Origin: JBDHBD01 sp039586095
GTDB taxonomy: Bacteria > Gemmatimonadota > Gemmatimonadetes > Palauibacterales > Palauibacteraceae
Assembly: GCA_039586095.1 (NCBI GenBank)
Contig: JBDHLB010000070.1
Coordinates: 1-15,128 of the forward strand
Length of the DNA: 15,128 nucleotides
Direction of reading: 5' to 3'
Both the position numbers and the translations under genes were made by a program. Shown here piece by piece: positions 7,166-13,893 of the stretch (position 1 is its first letter; each line of letters opens with the position of its first letter). The notes beneath the pieces are model-generated. The model saw only the letters and a program-made list of their open reading frames with translations. It was not told where the DNA came from and did no database searches.

Positions 7166-8200
7166 TCAGATCTGGGCCTGCTCGGGCCGAGCACGCAGTG
7201 CCAAAGGGAAAGCCACGCAGAAGGCGACCAGCAAAGGCGCCCAGCCGGGTTGAAATCGGGTGGCGATCGCGGCCAGCAGAAGAACGTGTGCATGGAGCAC
7301 GGGTTCGATGGCACGGTACGCTTCCGCATCGAACCTCACTCGGTGGGTCCGCCGCTGAGCGACCATTGTCGCAACGGTTCCGAGAACGAGGAGGACTAGC
7401 GCGGCGGTGTGCCCGCTCGACCAAGTCGAGGATTCGAGAACCGGCCACTCGACGTCAGAAACCACGAAAACGAGCCACGCTCCGGCCACGGCCAGTAACG
7501 CGAACACGTCGCTTACGAGGCTCGACGTCCCCTTCCCGAAGACCACGGGCAGGGTCCGATAGCCGGTGGCGCCATCTGCGGATACGTCCTTGAAATAGCC
7601 CACGAGAACGAAGTTCGCGTAGGCGAAGAACGTGACCGCGAGGGTGCCCAGGAGCGCGGTCGACACGCCGCGTCCAGCCGGCCACCCGCCCGCTGCCAAC
7701 CAGCCCATCACCGGCAGCAGGGCGACGATCGCGGCATTGTAGAAGGGGCCGGCCCACCAGCGGCGCTTGAACGGCGTGTACGTGGCCAGGCCCACCACGG
7801 CCAGGGCGGCGAGGGGCGCGTTCCAAGGGTTGTAGACAATCAGCACGCTGCCGGTGAAGACCAGCCCCACCAGGCTCACGAGGAGCGTGTCACGTCGTCG
7901 AATGTGCCCCTGCACGAGTGGCCGATAGGGCGCCGACAGCGCATCCGTATCCAGCTGAAAACAGTCGGTTAGCGCCTGCCCGAAGCCGTACGAGAGGAAG
8001 AATGCAGTCGCGATCCACACAGCGGATGCACCGTTCACTTCGGGCACCAGAGCGACACCGGCCAAGCCTGCGATTCCGGAAACGAACATCAGGTAAGGAC
8101 GCATGGTGACCGCGTACGCTTGGACAAACTCCAGAGTGGACAGTCGAGTCCGCCCTCGCCTTCGCGACAGGGCACCGGGTAGCGCAGACCGAGTATTCAC
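7166..8200 (-). CDS. UbiA-family prenyltransferase
   Basis: A 344-aa polytopic protein with about eight or nine hydrophobic segments, starting at GTG 8200 just 2 nt past the preceding stop; an in-frame ATG at codon 33 is a less likely start. UbiA enzymes transfer a prenyl chain from a diphosphate to an acceptor within the membrane. The first Asp-rich motif is TDCFQLDTDALSAPYRPL (78-95; Asp79, Asp84, Asp86), a variant of NDxxDxxxD. The second is GYFKDVSADGATGYRTL (201-217; Asp205, Asp209). Both needed acidic clusters are present. Acceptor unknown: quinone, heme and chlorophyll partners are absent, and the neighbours (lipid kinase, glycerol dehydrogenase) suggest a lipid or glycerol-based acceptor. 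The C-terminal third (after residue 230) carries further TM helices. Confidence 0.9.
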   Translation of the reverse strand: MNTRSALPGALSRRRGRTRLSTLEFVQAYAVTMRPYLMFVSGIAGLAGVALVPEVNGASAVWIATAFFLSYGFGQALTDCFQLDTDALSAPYRPLVQGHIRRRDTLLVSLVGLVFTGSVLIVYNPWNAPLAALAVVGLATYTPFKRRWWAGPFYNAAIVALLPVMGWLAAGGWPAGRGVSTALLGTLAVTFFAYANFVLVGYFKDVSADGATGYRTLPVVFGKGTSSLVSDVFALLAVAGAWLVFVVSDVEWPVLESSTWSSGHTAALVLLVLGTVATMVAQRRTHRVRFDAEAYRAIEPVLHAHVLLLAAIATRFQPGWAPLLVAFCVAFPLALRARPEQAQI

Positions 8201-8202
8201 GG

Positions 8203-8724
8203 TTACGCCACCTCGAGTCGACGCGGCCGTTCGCGGCGCCGACCTCCGTGGCTAGTCGCCGGCCACGGCGTGACCGCTGCGGGACGTGTGTGTGCGGCCG
8301 ACCATAGCTTCCAGCCGTAGCGTAGGCCGAACAGTCCTCCGCCGACGCACGCGGCGTTCACGGCCAGCTCGAACAGGCCCGAGCCGCCGGCGTACAGCCC
8401 CTGACGCGCGTAAAACGTCACGTCGAGCACGCCCAGGTACAGCGTGATGCCGGCGGCCGCCACCAGCCAGAAAGCACCGAAGCTTCTGCCTTTGAGTAGC
8501 GACACCCCGGCCAAGAACAGCAGAGCGGCCAGCAGAGCGTCGGCGATGGGAAACGCCATCTCGAATGCGTGCACCAGGCTTCCCTCGGGGCCCACATCCA
8601 CCAGCCCACCGAACAGGAGCGCCCAGAAGGCGACCATGCCCGCACCGCCTGCAATCGTCACCCAGCCAGCCGTGCGTGCCGTCTTGTCCCGGCAGCTCTC
8701 ACGCAGTTCAATCGGTTCGGTCAT
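8203..8724 (-). CDS. Four-TM membrane protein of unknown function
   Basis: A 173-aa protein from ATG 8724, preceded by GGAGGA at 6 nt; an upstream in-frame ATG at 8781 lacks this support. Hydrophobic segments at about residues 21-42, 52-77, 81-101 and 115-136 predict four transmembrane helices, followed by a basic, proline-containing tail (residues 144-173). No family recognised. It is the first gene of the minus-strand lipid-type operon, 2 nt before the UbiA gene, so it is probably co-translated and may be a partner of that enzyme. Confidence 0.8.
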   Translation of the reverse strand: MTEPIELRESCRDKTARTAGWVTIAGGAGMVAFWALLFGGLVDVGPEGSLVHAFEMAFPIADALLAALLFLAGVSLLKGRSFGAFWLVAAAGITLYLGVLDVTFYARQGLYAGGSGLFELAVNAACVGGGLFGLRYGWKLWSAAHTRPAAVTPWPATSHGGRRRERPRRLEVA

Positions 8725-8813
8725 CGGTTCCTCCTCGAGCGCTCCGGCCTTCCGCCCCTGTACCCACACCTCACAGCGCACTCGTTGACTCCACGCGAAC
8801 CGTAGCGGCAGCG

Positions 8814-8831
8814 GGTCAAGGGACAGTCAAG
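8814..8831 (-). promoter_or_regulatory. Tandem CTTGAC element facing the UbiA operon
   Basis: Minus strand CTTGACTGTCCCTTGACC, half-sites 11 bp apart, 89 bp before the membrane protein start. A TACGGT hexamer follows 9 bp later as a possible -10. It is the exact mirror partner of the plus-strand copy at 8839-8856; the four half-sites are symmetric about position 8835. Confidence 0.55.
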
Positions 8832-8838
8832 CCAGTGA

Positions 8839-8856
8839 CTTGACCGTCTCTTGAGC
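8839..8856 (+). promoter_or_regulatory. Tandem CTTGAC element facing the SDR/radical SAM operon
   Basis: Plus strand CTTGACCGTCTCTTGAGC, half-sites 11 bp apart, 112 bp before the SDR start. Together with the copy at 8814-8831 it forms a head-to-head operator separated by 7 bp in the 244-bp divergent region 8725-8968, suggesting joint control of both operons. Confidence 0.55.
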
Positions 8857-8968
8857 GTGGAGTTGGCATGCTTCGGCCGGAGGAGAGAACCGGAGGAACG
8901 AGCCGGATCGATCGGCAAGTGGGCGCGGGTGGATCCTGGCCGGTCAACCGGGCGGACTGGAGGACGTC

Positions 8969-9793
8969 ATGAGAATCGAGGGATCGCGCGCCATAGTCAC
9001 CGGAGCCTCGTCAGGTATCGGGCGCTGGATCGCGGCGGCGCTCGTCGAGGAAGGCGGTGCCGTCGTTCTGGCCGCCCGCGATCGGGCCATGCTCGAGCGG
9101 ATCGCCGACCGTTTGCGCTGGTCCTTTCCCGACGCCCCGGCCCCGCTTGTCGTGCCCTGCGACGTGAGCCGGCAGGAGAGTGTTCACCGGCTGGTGCGAA
9201 CCGCGGCGCGCCGCATGGGCGGGCTCGATCTGCTGGTGAACAACGCGGGAATCAGCGTCTACGGACCTACGCTCGAGACGACTCCCACCGATCTTCGGAC
9301 ACTGCTTGACGTGAACCTGTTCGGCCCGTTGTACGCGATGCTGGAATCCGTGCCGATCCTGCAGCGGACCGGTGGAGGGATGATCGCCAATGTGGGCTCG
9401 GTGGCCGGCCTGCACGGCGTGCCGTACCTGGGCGCCTACGGTGCGAGCAAAGCCGCGCTCGCAGCCCTGGGACAGAGCCTGCGGGCCGAGCTCGCGGACG
9501 GTGGAATTCACGTCCTGAACGTGTACCCCGGCTACACCCGCACGAGGATCTTCGACCGCGAGAAGAGGCTGGGTGGAGCCCGTCGTCCTGCCGGACGATA
9601 TGCACCTCCGGATCGCGTGGCCCGGGCAATCGTGCACGCGATCCACAAGGAGAAGACAGAGCTCGTGCTGTCGCCCTCCGGAAGGATTTTGGCGCTGGTG
9701 CGCACGTCCCCGCGCCTCACCGATCGTGCGATGGCTCGACTCGCCGGCCACCTGAAAGACGCCGACTCGAGACGCTACGGCAGAGCCGCTTGA
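8969..9793 (+). CDS. Short-chain dehydrogenase/reductase (classical SDR)
   Basis: A 274-aa NAD(P)-dependent oxidoreductase, normal size for classical SDRs. Cofactor motif TGASSGIG (11-18), structural NNAG (91-94), active-site Asn115, Ser144 (NVGSVAG), and Tyr157/Lys161 in YGASK. All catalytic residues are present. ATG at 8969 is preceded by GGAGG at 5 nt. The substrate is not predictable from sequence; the C-terminal basic region (residues about 190-215) resembles SDRs acting on acyl or lipid substrates, though this is weak. First gene of the plus-strand operon with the radical SAM enzyme 102 bp downstream, divergent from the UbiA operon. Confidence 0.92.
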   Translation: MRIEGSRAIVTGASSGIGRWIAAALVEEGGAVVLAARDRAMLERIADRLRWSFPDAPAPLVVPCDVSRQESVHRLVRTAARRMGGLDLLVNNAGISVYGPTLETTPTDLRTLLDVNLFGPLYAMLESVPILQRTGGGMIANVGSVAGLHGVPYLGAYGASKAALAALGQSLRAELADGGIHVLNVYPGYTRTRIFDREKRLGGARRPAGRYAPPDRVARAIVHAIHKEKTELVLSPSGRILALVRTSPRLTDRAMARLAGHLKDADSRRYGRAA

Positions 9794-9825
9794 CCACTCA
9801 AGGGAAGGAGACTCCAGCCTGCGCA

Positions 9826-9839
9826 GGGCCGGAAGGCCC
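9826..9839 (+). other. Small GGGCC/GGCCC hairpin between SDR and radical SAM genes
   Basis: GGGCC-GGAA-GGCCC, a perfect 5-bp stem with a tetraloop in the 102-nt spacer. No T-tract follows, so it is not an intrinsic terminator. It may stabilise or partly block the transcript. Confidence 0.35.
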
Positions 9840-9895
9840 GTCGGACCCGAAAGAGCGGCTTACGGGAGACTGGGGGGAGACAGGAGGGGGAGACA

Positions 9896-11293
9896 ATGAG
9901 CAAGCCGAAGCTGCAGATTATCGTACTGTTTCAAAACCTGGGCGGGGACCGCGCCTACTACGCGCGATCCCCGGCTCCGCCTCTGTCCGGGATTCTCCTC
10001 GCCGGTCAGACGCCCGACTGTGTCGAGGTCGAAGTCCTGCACGAGATGGTGCGGCCCATCGACTACGATACGGACGCTGACATCATTGCCCTCAGCTTCA
10101 TGGACTTCTGCGCTCCACACGCGTACGAGGTCGCCGCGCGATTCCAGGAGCGGGGTAAGATCGTCGTGGCTGGTGGTCGCTACCCGTCGACCTTCCCGAA
10201 TGAGGTCCTTCCCCACTTCGACGTCGTCGTCGCGGGCGAGTCGGAAGCCGTGTGGCCCGACGTCGTGAGAGACCTGGTGACCGACCAACCGAAGCGGCTC
10301 TATACTGCCCCCTTTGCCCCGCCGCTGGACGGGATCCCGCCACCGCGCTACGACCTCGTGGAGCCGGTGTTCGATGTTCCGGTCGTCACCGAGGCTACAC
10401 GTGGCTGTCCGTTCCAGTGCAGCTACTGTGCGCTCAACATCGTTCCCAAGCCCTATCGATGTCGTCCGATCGAGGACGTGATGCGCGATCTCACGGCCAC
10501 CTCCGCCCTGCCCATCCACAAGCGCAAGATGGCCATGATCTACGACAACAACCTCGGCGGGGACATGAAGTACGCGAAGGACCTCCTGCGTGAGGTCGCG
10601 ACCCTCGATCTCTGGGGACTGGGGGTGCAGTTCAGCTTCAACTGCCTGGCCGACGACGTCTTTGTCGACCTGCTCGAGCGGGCGGGCTGTACGATGGCCT
10701 TCATCGGCCTCGAATCGCTGAGCCAGCCGAGCCTCCGTTCGGTCAACAAGCGTCACAATCGAGTGACCGAGTACCGCGAGCAGTTCCAGAAGCTGAAGGA
10801 GCGGGGGATTCTGACGTTCACGGGCATGATGATCGCCCTCGACGAGGACACGCCCGAATACTACGAGCGGCTTCCCGAGCGGCTGGAGCAGGTGGACCCG
10901 AGCGCCATCTTTCTCTCGATCTCGATCCCGATCCCCGGCACGCCCATGCAGAAGCAGCTGGAGGAGGAGCGTCGCGTGTTCGATCACGATCTGGCGCACT
11001 ACGACGGGGACCACCTTGTGTTCGAGCCCACGCTCGTGTCGCGAGCACAGGTGCTGGAAGCCTTCGGTCGGCTGCACCGTGTCTTCTACTCGTGGCGCAA
11101 CGTATCGCGCCGCTGGTGTCGGTTCATGGCGGCGTACCTGGGACACGGCCTCGGCCTGCGTCGGCTGGCGCGAGCGCTCTTCATCTCGGCCATCTTTCTC
11201 AAACTCTCGATCTTCCAGCGAGACCGGGCAAAGCAGAAGGTCGCCAGGGTCGTGTGCGGACCATCGGATGCGGAGGGAAGGCAGGCCGCATAG
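9896..11293 (+). CDS. Radical SAM enzyme with B12-binding-like N-terminus and DUF4070-like C-terminus
   Basis: A 465-aa protein; ATG 9896 has an AGGAGG-type site a few nt upstream. Residues about 1-130 resemble the cobalamin-binding Rossmann domain of this class (ADIIALSFMDF, KIVVAGGRYPS, FDVVVAGESEAVW), but no DxHxxG motif is seen, so B12 may be bound without the histidine ligand or not at all. The [4Fe-4S] motif is CPFQCSYC (Cys171, Cys175, Cys178). The C-terminal part (DHDLAHYDGDHLVFEP, then FYSWRNVSRRW) resembles the DUF4070 region of lipid-modifying relatives such as hopanoid-tailoring enzymes. Members do radical methylations, C-C bond formations and rearrangements. Its place beside an SDR and opposite a UbiA/lipid kinase operon supports a lipid-tailoring role, as inference. 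Confidence 0.88.
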   Translation: MSKPKLQIIVLFQNLGGDRAYYARSPAPPLSGILLAGQTPDCVEVEVLHEMVRPIDYDTDADIIALSFMDFCAPHAYEVAARFQERGKIVVAGGRYPSTFPNEVLPHFDVVVAGESEAVWPDVVRDLVTDQPKRLYTAPFAPPLDGIPPPRYDLVEPVFDVPVVTEATRGCPFQCSYCALNIVPKPYRCRPIEDVMRDLTATSALPIHKRKMAMIYDNNLGGDMKYAKDLLREVATLDLWGLGVQFSFNCLADDVFVDLLERAGCTMAFIGLESLSQPSLRSVNKRHNRVTEYREQFQKLKERGILTFTGMMIALDEDTPEYYERLPERLEQVDPSAIFLSISIPIPGTPMQKQLEEERRVFDHDLAHYDGDHLVFEPTLVSRAQVLEAFGRLHRVFYSWRNVSRRWCRFMAAYLGHGLGLRRLARALFISAIFLKLSIFQRDRAKQKVARVVCGPSDAEGRQAA

Positions 11294-11325
11294 TTGTGCG
11301 AATCTTGAGCGGCAGTCGCCGTAGG

Positions 11326-11339
11326 CCGACACACGTCGG
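11326..11339. terminator. Weak hairpin between convergent genes
   Basis: CCGAC-ACAC-GTCGG in the 60-bp gap between the convergent radical SAM and ABC permease genes. The stem is only 5 bp and no clear T-tract follows on either strand, so a terminator role is doubtful. Confidence 0.25.
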
Positions 11340-11353
11340 GAGATTCTTGTGTC

Positions 11354-12175
11354 CTAGCTGACCGCCTTCGCCCGAAACCGGTTCAGCCCGAGCCACAAGA
11401 GAAGGACGTCGAAGGCGAGCAGCGCCCCAATCACGGCCACGAGCGAGAGGTGGTCGAACTGCGGGGTGAGCACGGCTCGCAGGCCTTCGCTCGCATAGAC
11501 CAGAGGGTTGAACAGGACAACCTTCTGCAGGATCGGAAACTCGGCGAGCGCGCTCCACGGGTAGTATACGCATCCGAAGAAGATCAGGGGCGCGACCACC
11601 AGCGTGAACATGAGCCCGATCTGCATCTGGGACACCGTGCTTCCCAGAGTCAGGCCTGTAGCGCCCGCGAATCCCGCGACGAGTAGCGCGATCAAGCCGA
11701 ACAGCAGGGCCCGGTCGAGACTCAGATCGAGGCCCGAGCCCATCAACAGGTAGCCCATCGGGATCACCACCAGCCCGGCCACCAGCGCCTGGATCATGCC
11801 GGCCGCGACCTTTTCGATGGCCACCCACTCGATGCGAATCGGGGCGAGCAGTCTGTCCTCGATCTCTCGCGTAAACTGAAACTCGGCGATCAGCGTGAGG
11901 GCGACTGCCTGAATCCCGGAGATCATCATGCTGAGCGCCATGATCCCGGGAAGAAGCAGCGACTTGTACTCGACGGGAAGGAAGCCGCTCTGTGTCATCA
12001 CGCGGCCGAAGACGAACACGAACATCATCGGCTGCAGCAGGTTCTGAACCAGCATCTGCGGGAAATTGCGGCGCGCGACGTGGCCGTCGCGTCGCAGCAG
12101 CGCCAGGAACGTTCGAGCCCGACGGCCACGATGCGTGATCCCGGACGCGATTCCGGTCTTCTCGCCTTCGCTCAT
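11354..12175 (-). CDS. ABC-2 type transporter permease
   Basis: A 273-aa inner-membrane protein with about six hydrophobic segments, typical of ABC-2 (DrrB-like) exporter permeases. After a soluble basic N-terminus (RRDGHVARRNFPQMLVQNLLQP), helices begin near residue 48. The conserved region EFQFTREIEDRLLAPIRIEWVAIEK (97-121) and the cytoplasmic/helical signature GLMFTLVVAPLIFFGCVYYPWSAL (residues about 196-220) fit the family. Its ATG overlaps the ATPase stop (ATGA at 12175-12172), so the two are translationally coupled and form one exporter. Substrate unknown; family members export drugs, lipids or polysaccharides. Confidence 0.9.
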   Translation of the reverse strand: MSEGEKTGIASGITHRGRRARTFLALLRRDGHVARRNFPQMLVQNLLQPMMFVFVFGRVMTQSGFLPVEYKSLLLPGIMALSMMISGIQAVALTLIAEFQFTREIEDRLLAPIRIEWVAIEKVAAGMIQALVAGLVVIPMGYLLMGSGLDLSLDRALLFGLIALLVAGFAGATGLTLGSTVSQMQIGLMFTLVVAPLIFFGCVYYPWSALAEFPILQKVVLFNPLVYASEGLRAVLTPQFDHLSLVAVIGALLAFDVLLLWLGLNRFRAKAVS

Positions 12176-13285
12176 TCCCTGAGGCTCCGACCGGTGTGGT
12201 GCAGAAACAGCGTTTCCAGGCTCGGGGCCTCCAGGTGCACATCGTGCAATCCTGCCGCCGCGCCCGCGGCCAGCTCGGCGATCTTTGGCACGAGCGCCCC
12301 CCCCACATCGCCGTAGACATCGATGGCCCAGTCAGGGGCGACATTCGCACCCGACGTAGCAGCCGCTCCGGGTCCGGGCTCGGCTGCTGTCACCCGCACT
12401 TCCCGCACACCCCCCAAGCCCTCGAACGCTGGCACCAGCTCGCGTGGATCTTCTGAGAAGCGAAGACGGACGACATGGCCGCCGGGCACCGAGGCCTTGA
12501 GCTCCTCCGGCGTCCCCATAGCAATGATCCGCCCGTGGTCGATGATCGCGATGCGATCACACAGCTCATCGGCTTCCTCCATATAGTGCGTGGTCAACAG
12601 CACGGTCTTGCCGGTCGCGTTGTACTCTCGCACCAGCTCCCACAGCAGGAGTCGTGTCTGCGGGTCCAGGCCGGCACTCGGCTCATCCAGGAAGAGGACC
12701 TGCGGGTCGTGCATCAGAGCGCGGGCGATCGAGAGTCGCTGGGCCATGCCGCCGGAGAAACCCTGAGGAAGGTCGTCGGCCCGGCCCGCCAGCTGAAATT
12801 TGTCGAGCAGACGATCGGCGCGCTCGGCTCTCTCCGAAGCTCCCTGGCCGAAGTAGGCGCCGTGAAAGAGCAGGATCTCGCGGGCCGTCAGCGCGAAATC
12901 CAAGTTCGCCTGCTGAGGCACCACGCCGATGAGACGCTTTACGGCGACGGGATCCGCCCACACGTCGTGACCATGGATCCACGCACGACCGGCCGTGGGA
13001 CGGACTCGTGTGGTCAGGACCCCGACGGTCGNNNNNNNNNNNNNCCAACAGCCCGAAGATCTCGCCCGCTTCGATATCGAGCGATACGCCGTCGAGCGCG
13101 ACCACCTGAGACGCCCTGGCCCGTCTTCTCTCCTGTCTCGCGGCACGCACACCACGTACGGAGGGCGCCCCGTAGCCGCGACCGCGCGCCCGAGCCGGCT
13201 GTGCCGACGTAAAGACCTTTCGGAGCCCGTCCGTTCGGACATCGATTCGGTCGGATTCTGCGGCTGCCTCGACGGGTGAGCTCAT
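12172..13285 (-). CDS. ABC transporter ATP-binding protein, interrupted by an assembly gap
   Basis: Reads from ATG 13285 to a stop at 12172, but the 13-N run at 13032-13044 replaces the Walker A motif and puts the two halves out of frame. Upstream half: DGLRKVF, then an unusual Arg/Gly-rich stretch of about 35 residues, then VVALDGVSLDIEAGEIFGLL. Downstream half: TVGVLTTRVRPTAG, Q-loop VVPQQANLDF, signature FSGGMAQRLSIARAL, Walker B VLFLDEP with AGLD, and H-loop TTHYMEEADELCDR, followed by a DrrA-type C-terminal extension. The gene is very probably intact in the organism: restoring the expected P-loop needs 24 nt, not 13. It powers the coupled ABC-2 permease. Confidence 0.88.
13032..13044. 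other. Scaffold gap (13 N)
   Basis: Thirteen undetermined bases inside the ABC ATPase gene, exactly where the GPNGAGKT P-loop belongs. The N count is probably a placeholder or an underestimate. Confidence 0.98.
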
Positions 13286-13327
13286 GGAAGGCGAAGATAC
13301 ACGCAGCGATCAGCTGCGCATAGGCAA

Positions 13328-13363
13328 GAAAAAGCGGGGCCGCCCTCATCGAGGACGGCCCCG
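13328..13363 (-). terminator. Intrinsic terminator of csp copy 2
   Basis: On the minus strand GGGGCCGTCCTC (13362-13351) pairs with GAGGGCGGCCCC (13347-13336) with one wobble and a 3-nt loop, followed by a T5 tract (13333-13329). It starts 25 bp past the csp stop and separates csp from the ABC transporter genes. Confidence 0.9.
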
Positions 13364-13387
13364 TTATTACGTCAAAGCGACGTCAGG

Positions 13388-13603
13388 TCAGACGGCGGCG
13401 AGCTTCGTAACGTTCTCCGCTGCCGGGCCCTTCTGCCCCTGCACGACGTCGAGCTCTACACGCTCGCCCTCGTTCAGGGTCTTGAAGCCCTCGCCCTCGA
13501 TCGCCGAGTGATGAACGAAGACTTCCGTCTGTCCATCATCCAGGGCGATGAAGCCGTAGCCCTTCTGATCGCTAAACCACTTGACGCTTCCGGTCGTACG
13601 CAT
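13388..13603 (-). CDS. csp: Cold-shock domain protein, copy 2
   Basis: A 71-aa CspA-family RNA chaperone from ATG 13603. The frame is open further upstream, but MRTTGSVKWFS is the canonical opening and AGGAG lies 8 nt before the ATG. RNP1 KGYGFI (14-19) is intact; RNP2 reads VFVHHS, with the family's second aromatic replaced by His, unlike copy 1 (VFVHFS). The rest is nearly identical to copy 1. It has its own TTGACA promoter, a leader of about 163 nt with the same hairpin architecture as copy 1, and a strong terminator, so it is a self-contained unit between a lipoprotein gene and the ABC exporter. Confidence 0.96.
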   Translation of the reverse strand: MRTTGSVKWFSDQKGYGFIALDDGQTEVFVHHSAIEGEGFKTLNEGERVELDVVQGQKGPAAENVTKLAAV

Positions 13604-13604
13604 G

Positions 13605-13643
13605 TCCGTACTCCTACTGTTGGTGGTGTGTCGGGAGTACGGA
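13605..13643 (-). promoter_or_regulatory. csp: 10-bp hairpin sequestering the Shine-Dalgarno of csp copy 2
   Basis: On the minus strand TCCGTACTCC (13643-13634) pairs perfectly with GGAGTACGGA (13614-13605), which includes the Shine-Dalgarno core and runs to 1 nt before the ATG. The 19-nt loop is A/C-rich and resembles that of copy 1. A stem this strong should limit initiation unless it is melted or remodelled. Confidence 0.65.
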
Positions 13644-13713
13644 TTTGCCGCAACTACCGAGCACATTACTGGCGAATCCCTCGATCCGCCTGACAAAAAG
13701 TCTCCAAGTGCAT

Positions 13714-13753
13714 AAAAAAAGGGGCCCGGAGTGCTCCCCAGACCCACCTCTGG
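13714..13753 (-). promoter_or_regulatory. csp: Terminator-like hairpin in the csp copy 2 leader, with alternative pairing
   Basis: Minus strand GGGTCTGGGG (13745-13736) pairs with CTCCGGGCCC (13731-13722), 10 bp including wobbles, loop AGCA, followed by C and T7. It lies 118 nt before the ATG and 28 nt past the -10, the same offset as in copy 1. CCAGA (13753-13749) can pair with TCTGG (13742-13738) in the 5' arm to form a competing fold. Confidence 0.62.
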
Positions 13754-13772
13754 CATGCAACTTGGAAGTGAA

Positions 13773-13801
13773 AGGATACTCGAAACATCCGATTTTGTCA
13801 A
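13773..13801 (-). promoter_or_regulatory. csp: Sigma70-type promoter of csp copy 2
   Basis: TTGACA (13801-13796), 17-bp spacer, TATCCT (13778-13773). A near-consensus housekeeping promoter. Predicted transcript start near 13766, giving a leader of about 163 nt. Confidence 0.78.
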
Positions 13802-13893
13802 TGTCCTTCGCGCACCGCCATCCGATGCGGGTACAGCATAGCGGTCATTACGCCGTCACGGACCGCGGGTCTGCCGCTCCGGACGGACATGCT

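Noticed and set aside
9789..9802. CTTGA-CCAC-TCAAG inverted repeat at the SDR stop codon
   Set aside because: The half-sites resemble the tandem element but are inverted, 9 bp apart and overlap coding sequence; probably chance.
9794..9895. Cobalamin-riboswitch-like words (GGGAAGGAGACTCC) upstream of the B12-type radical SAM gene
   Set aside because: The spacer is only 102 nt and the conserved B12-box and core stems could not be matched; the resemblance is superficial.
9860..11332. A 490-codon open frame on the minus strand opposite the radical SAM gene
   Set aside because: It is an antisense shadow in GC-rich DNA: low-complexity composition with no family motif, while the plus strand carries a clear radical SAM protein with a good ribosome-binding site.
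12172..13285. ABC ATPase as a frameshifted pseudogene
   Set aside because: The frame change coincides exactly with the N run; all motifs outside the gap are intact.
13604..13801. A 66-residue N-terminal extension of csp copy 2
   Set aside because: It translates the promoter and leader hairpins and has no family similarity; copy 1 has no matching extension.
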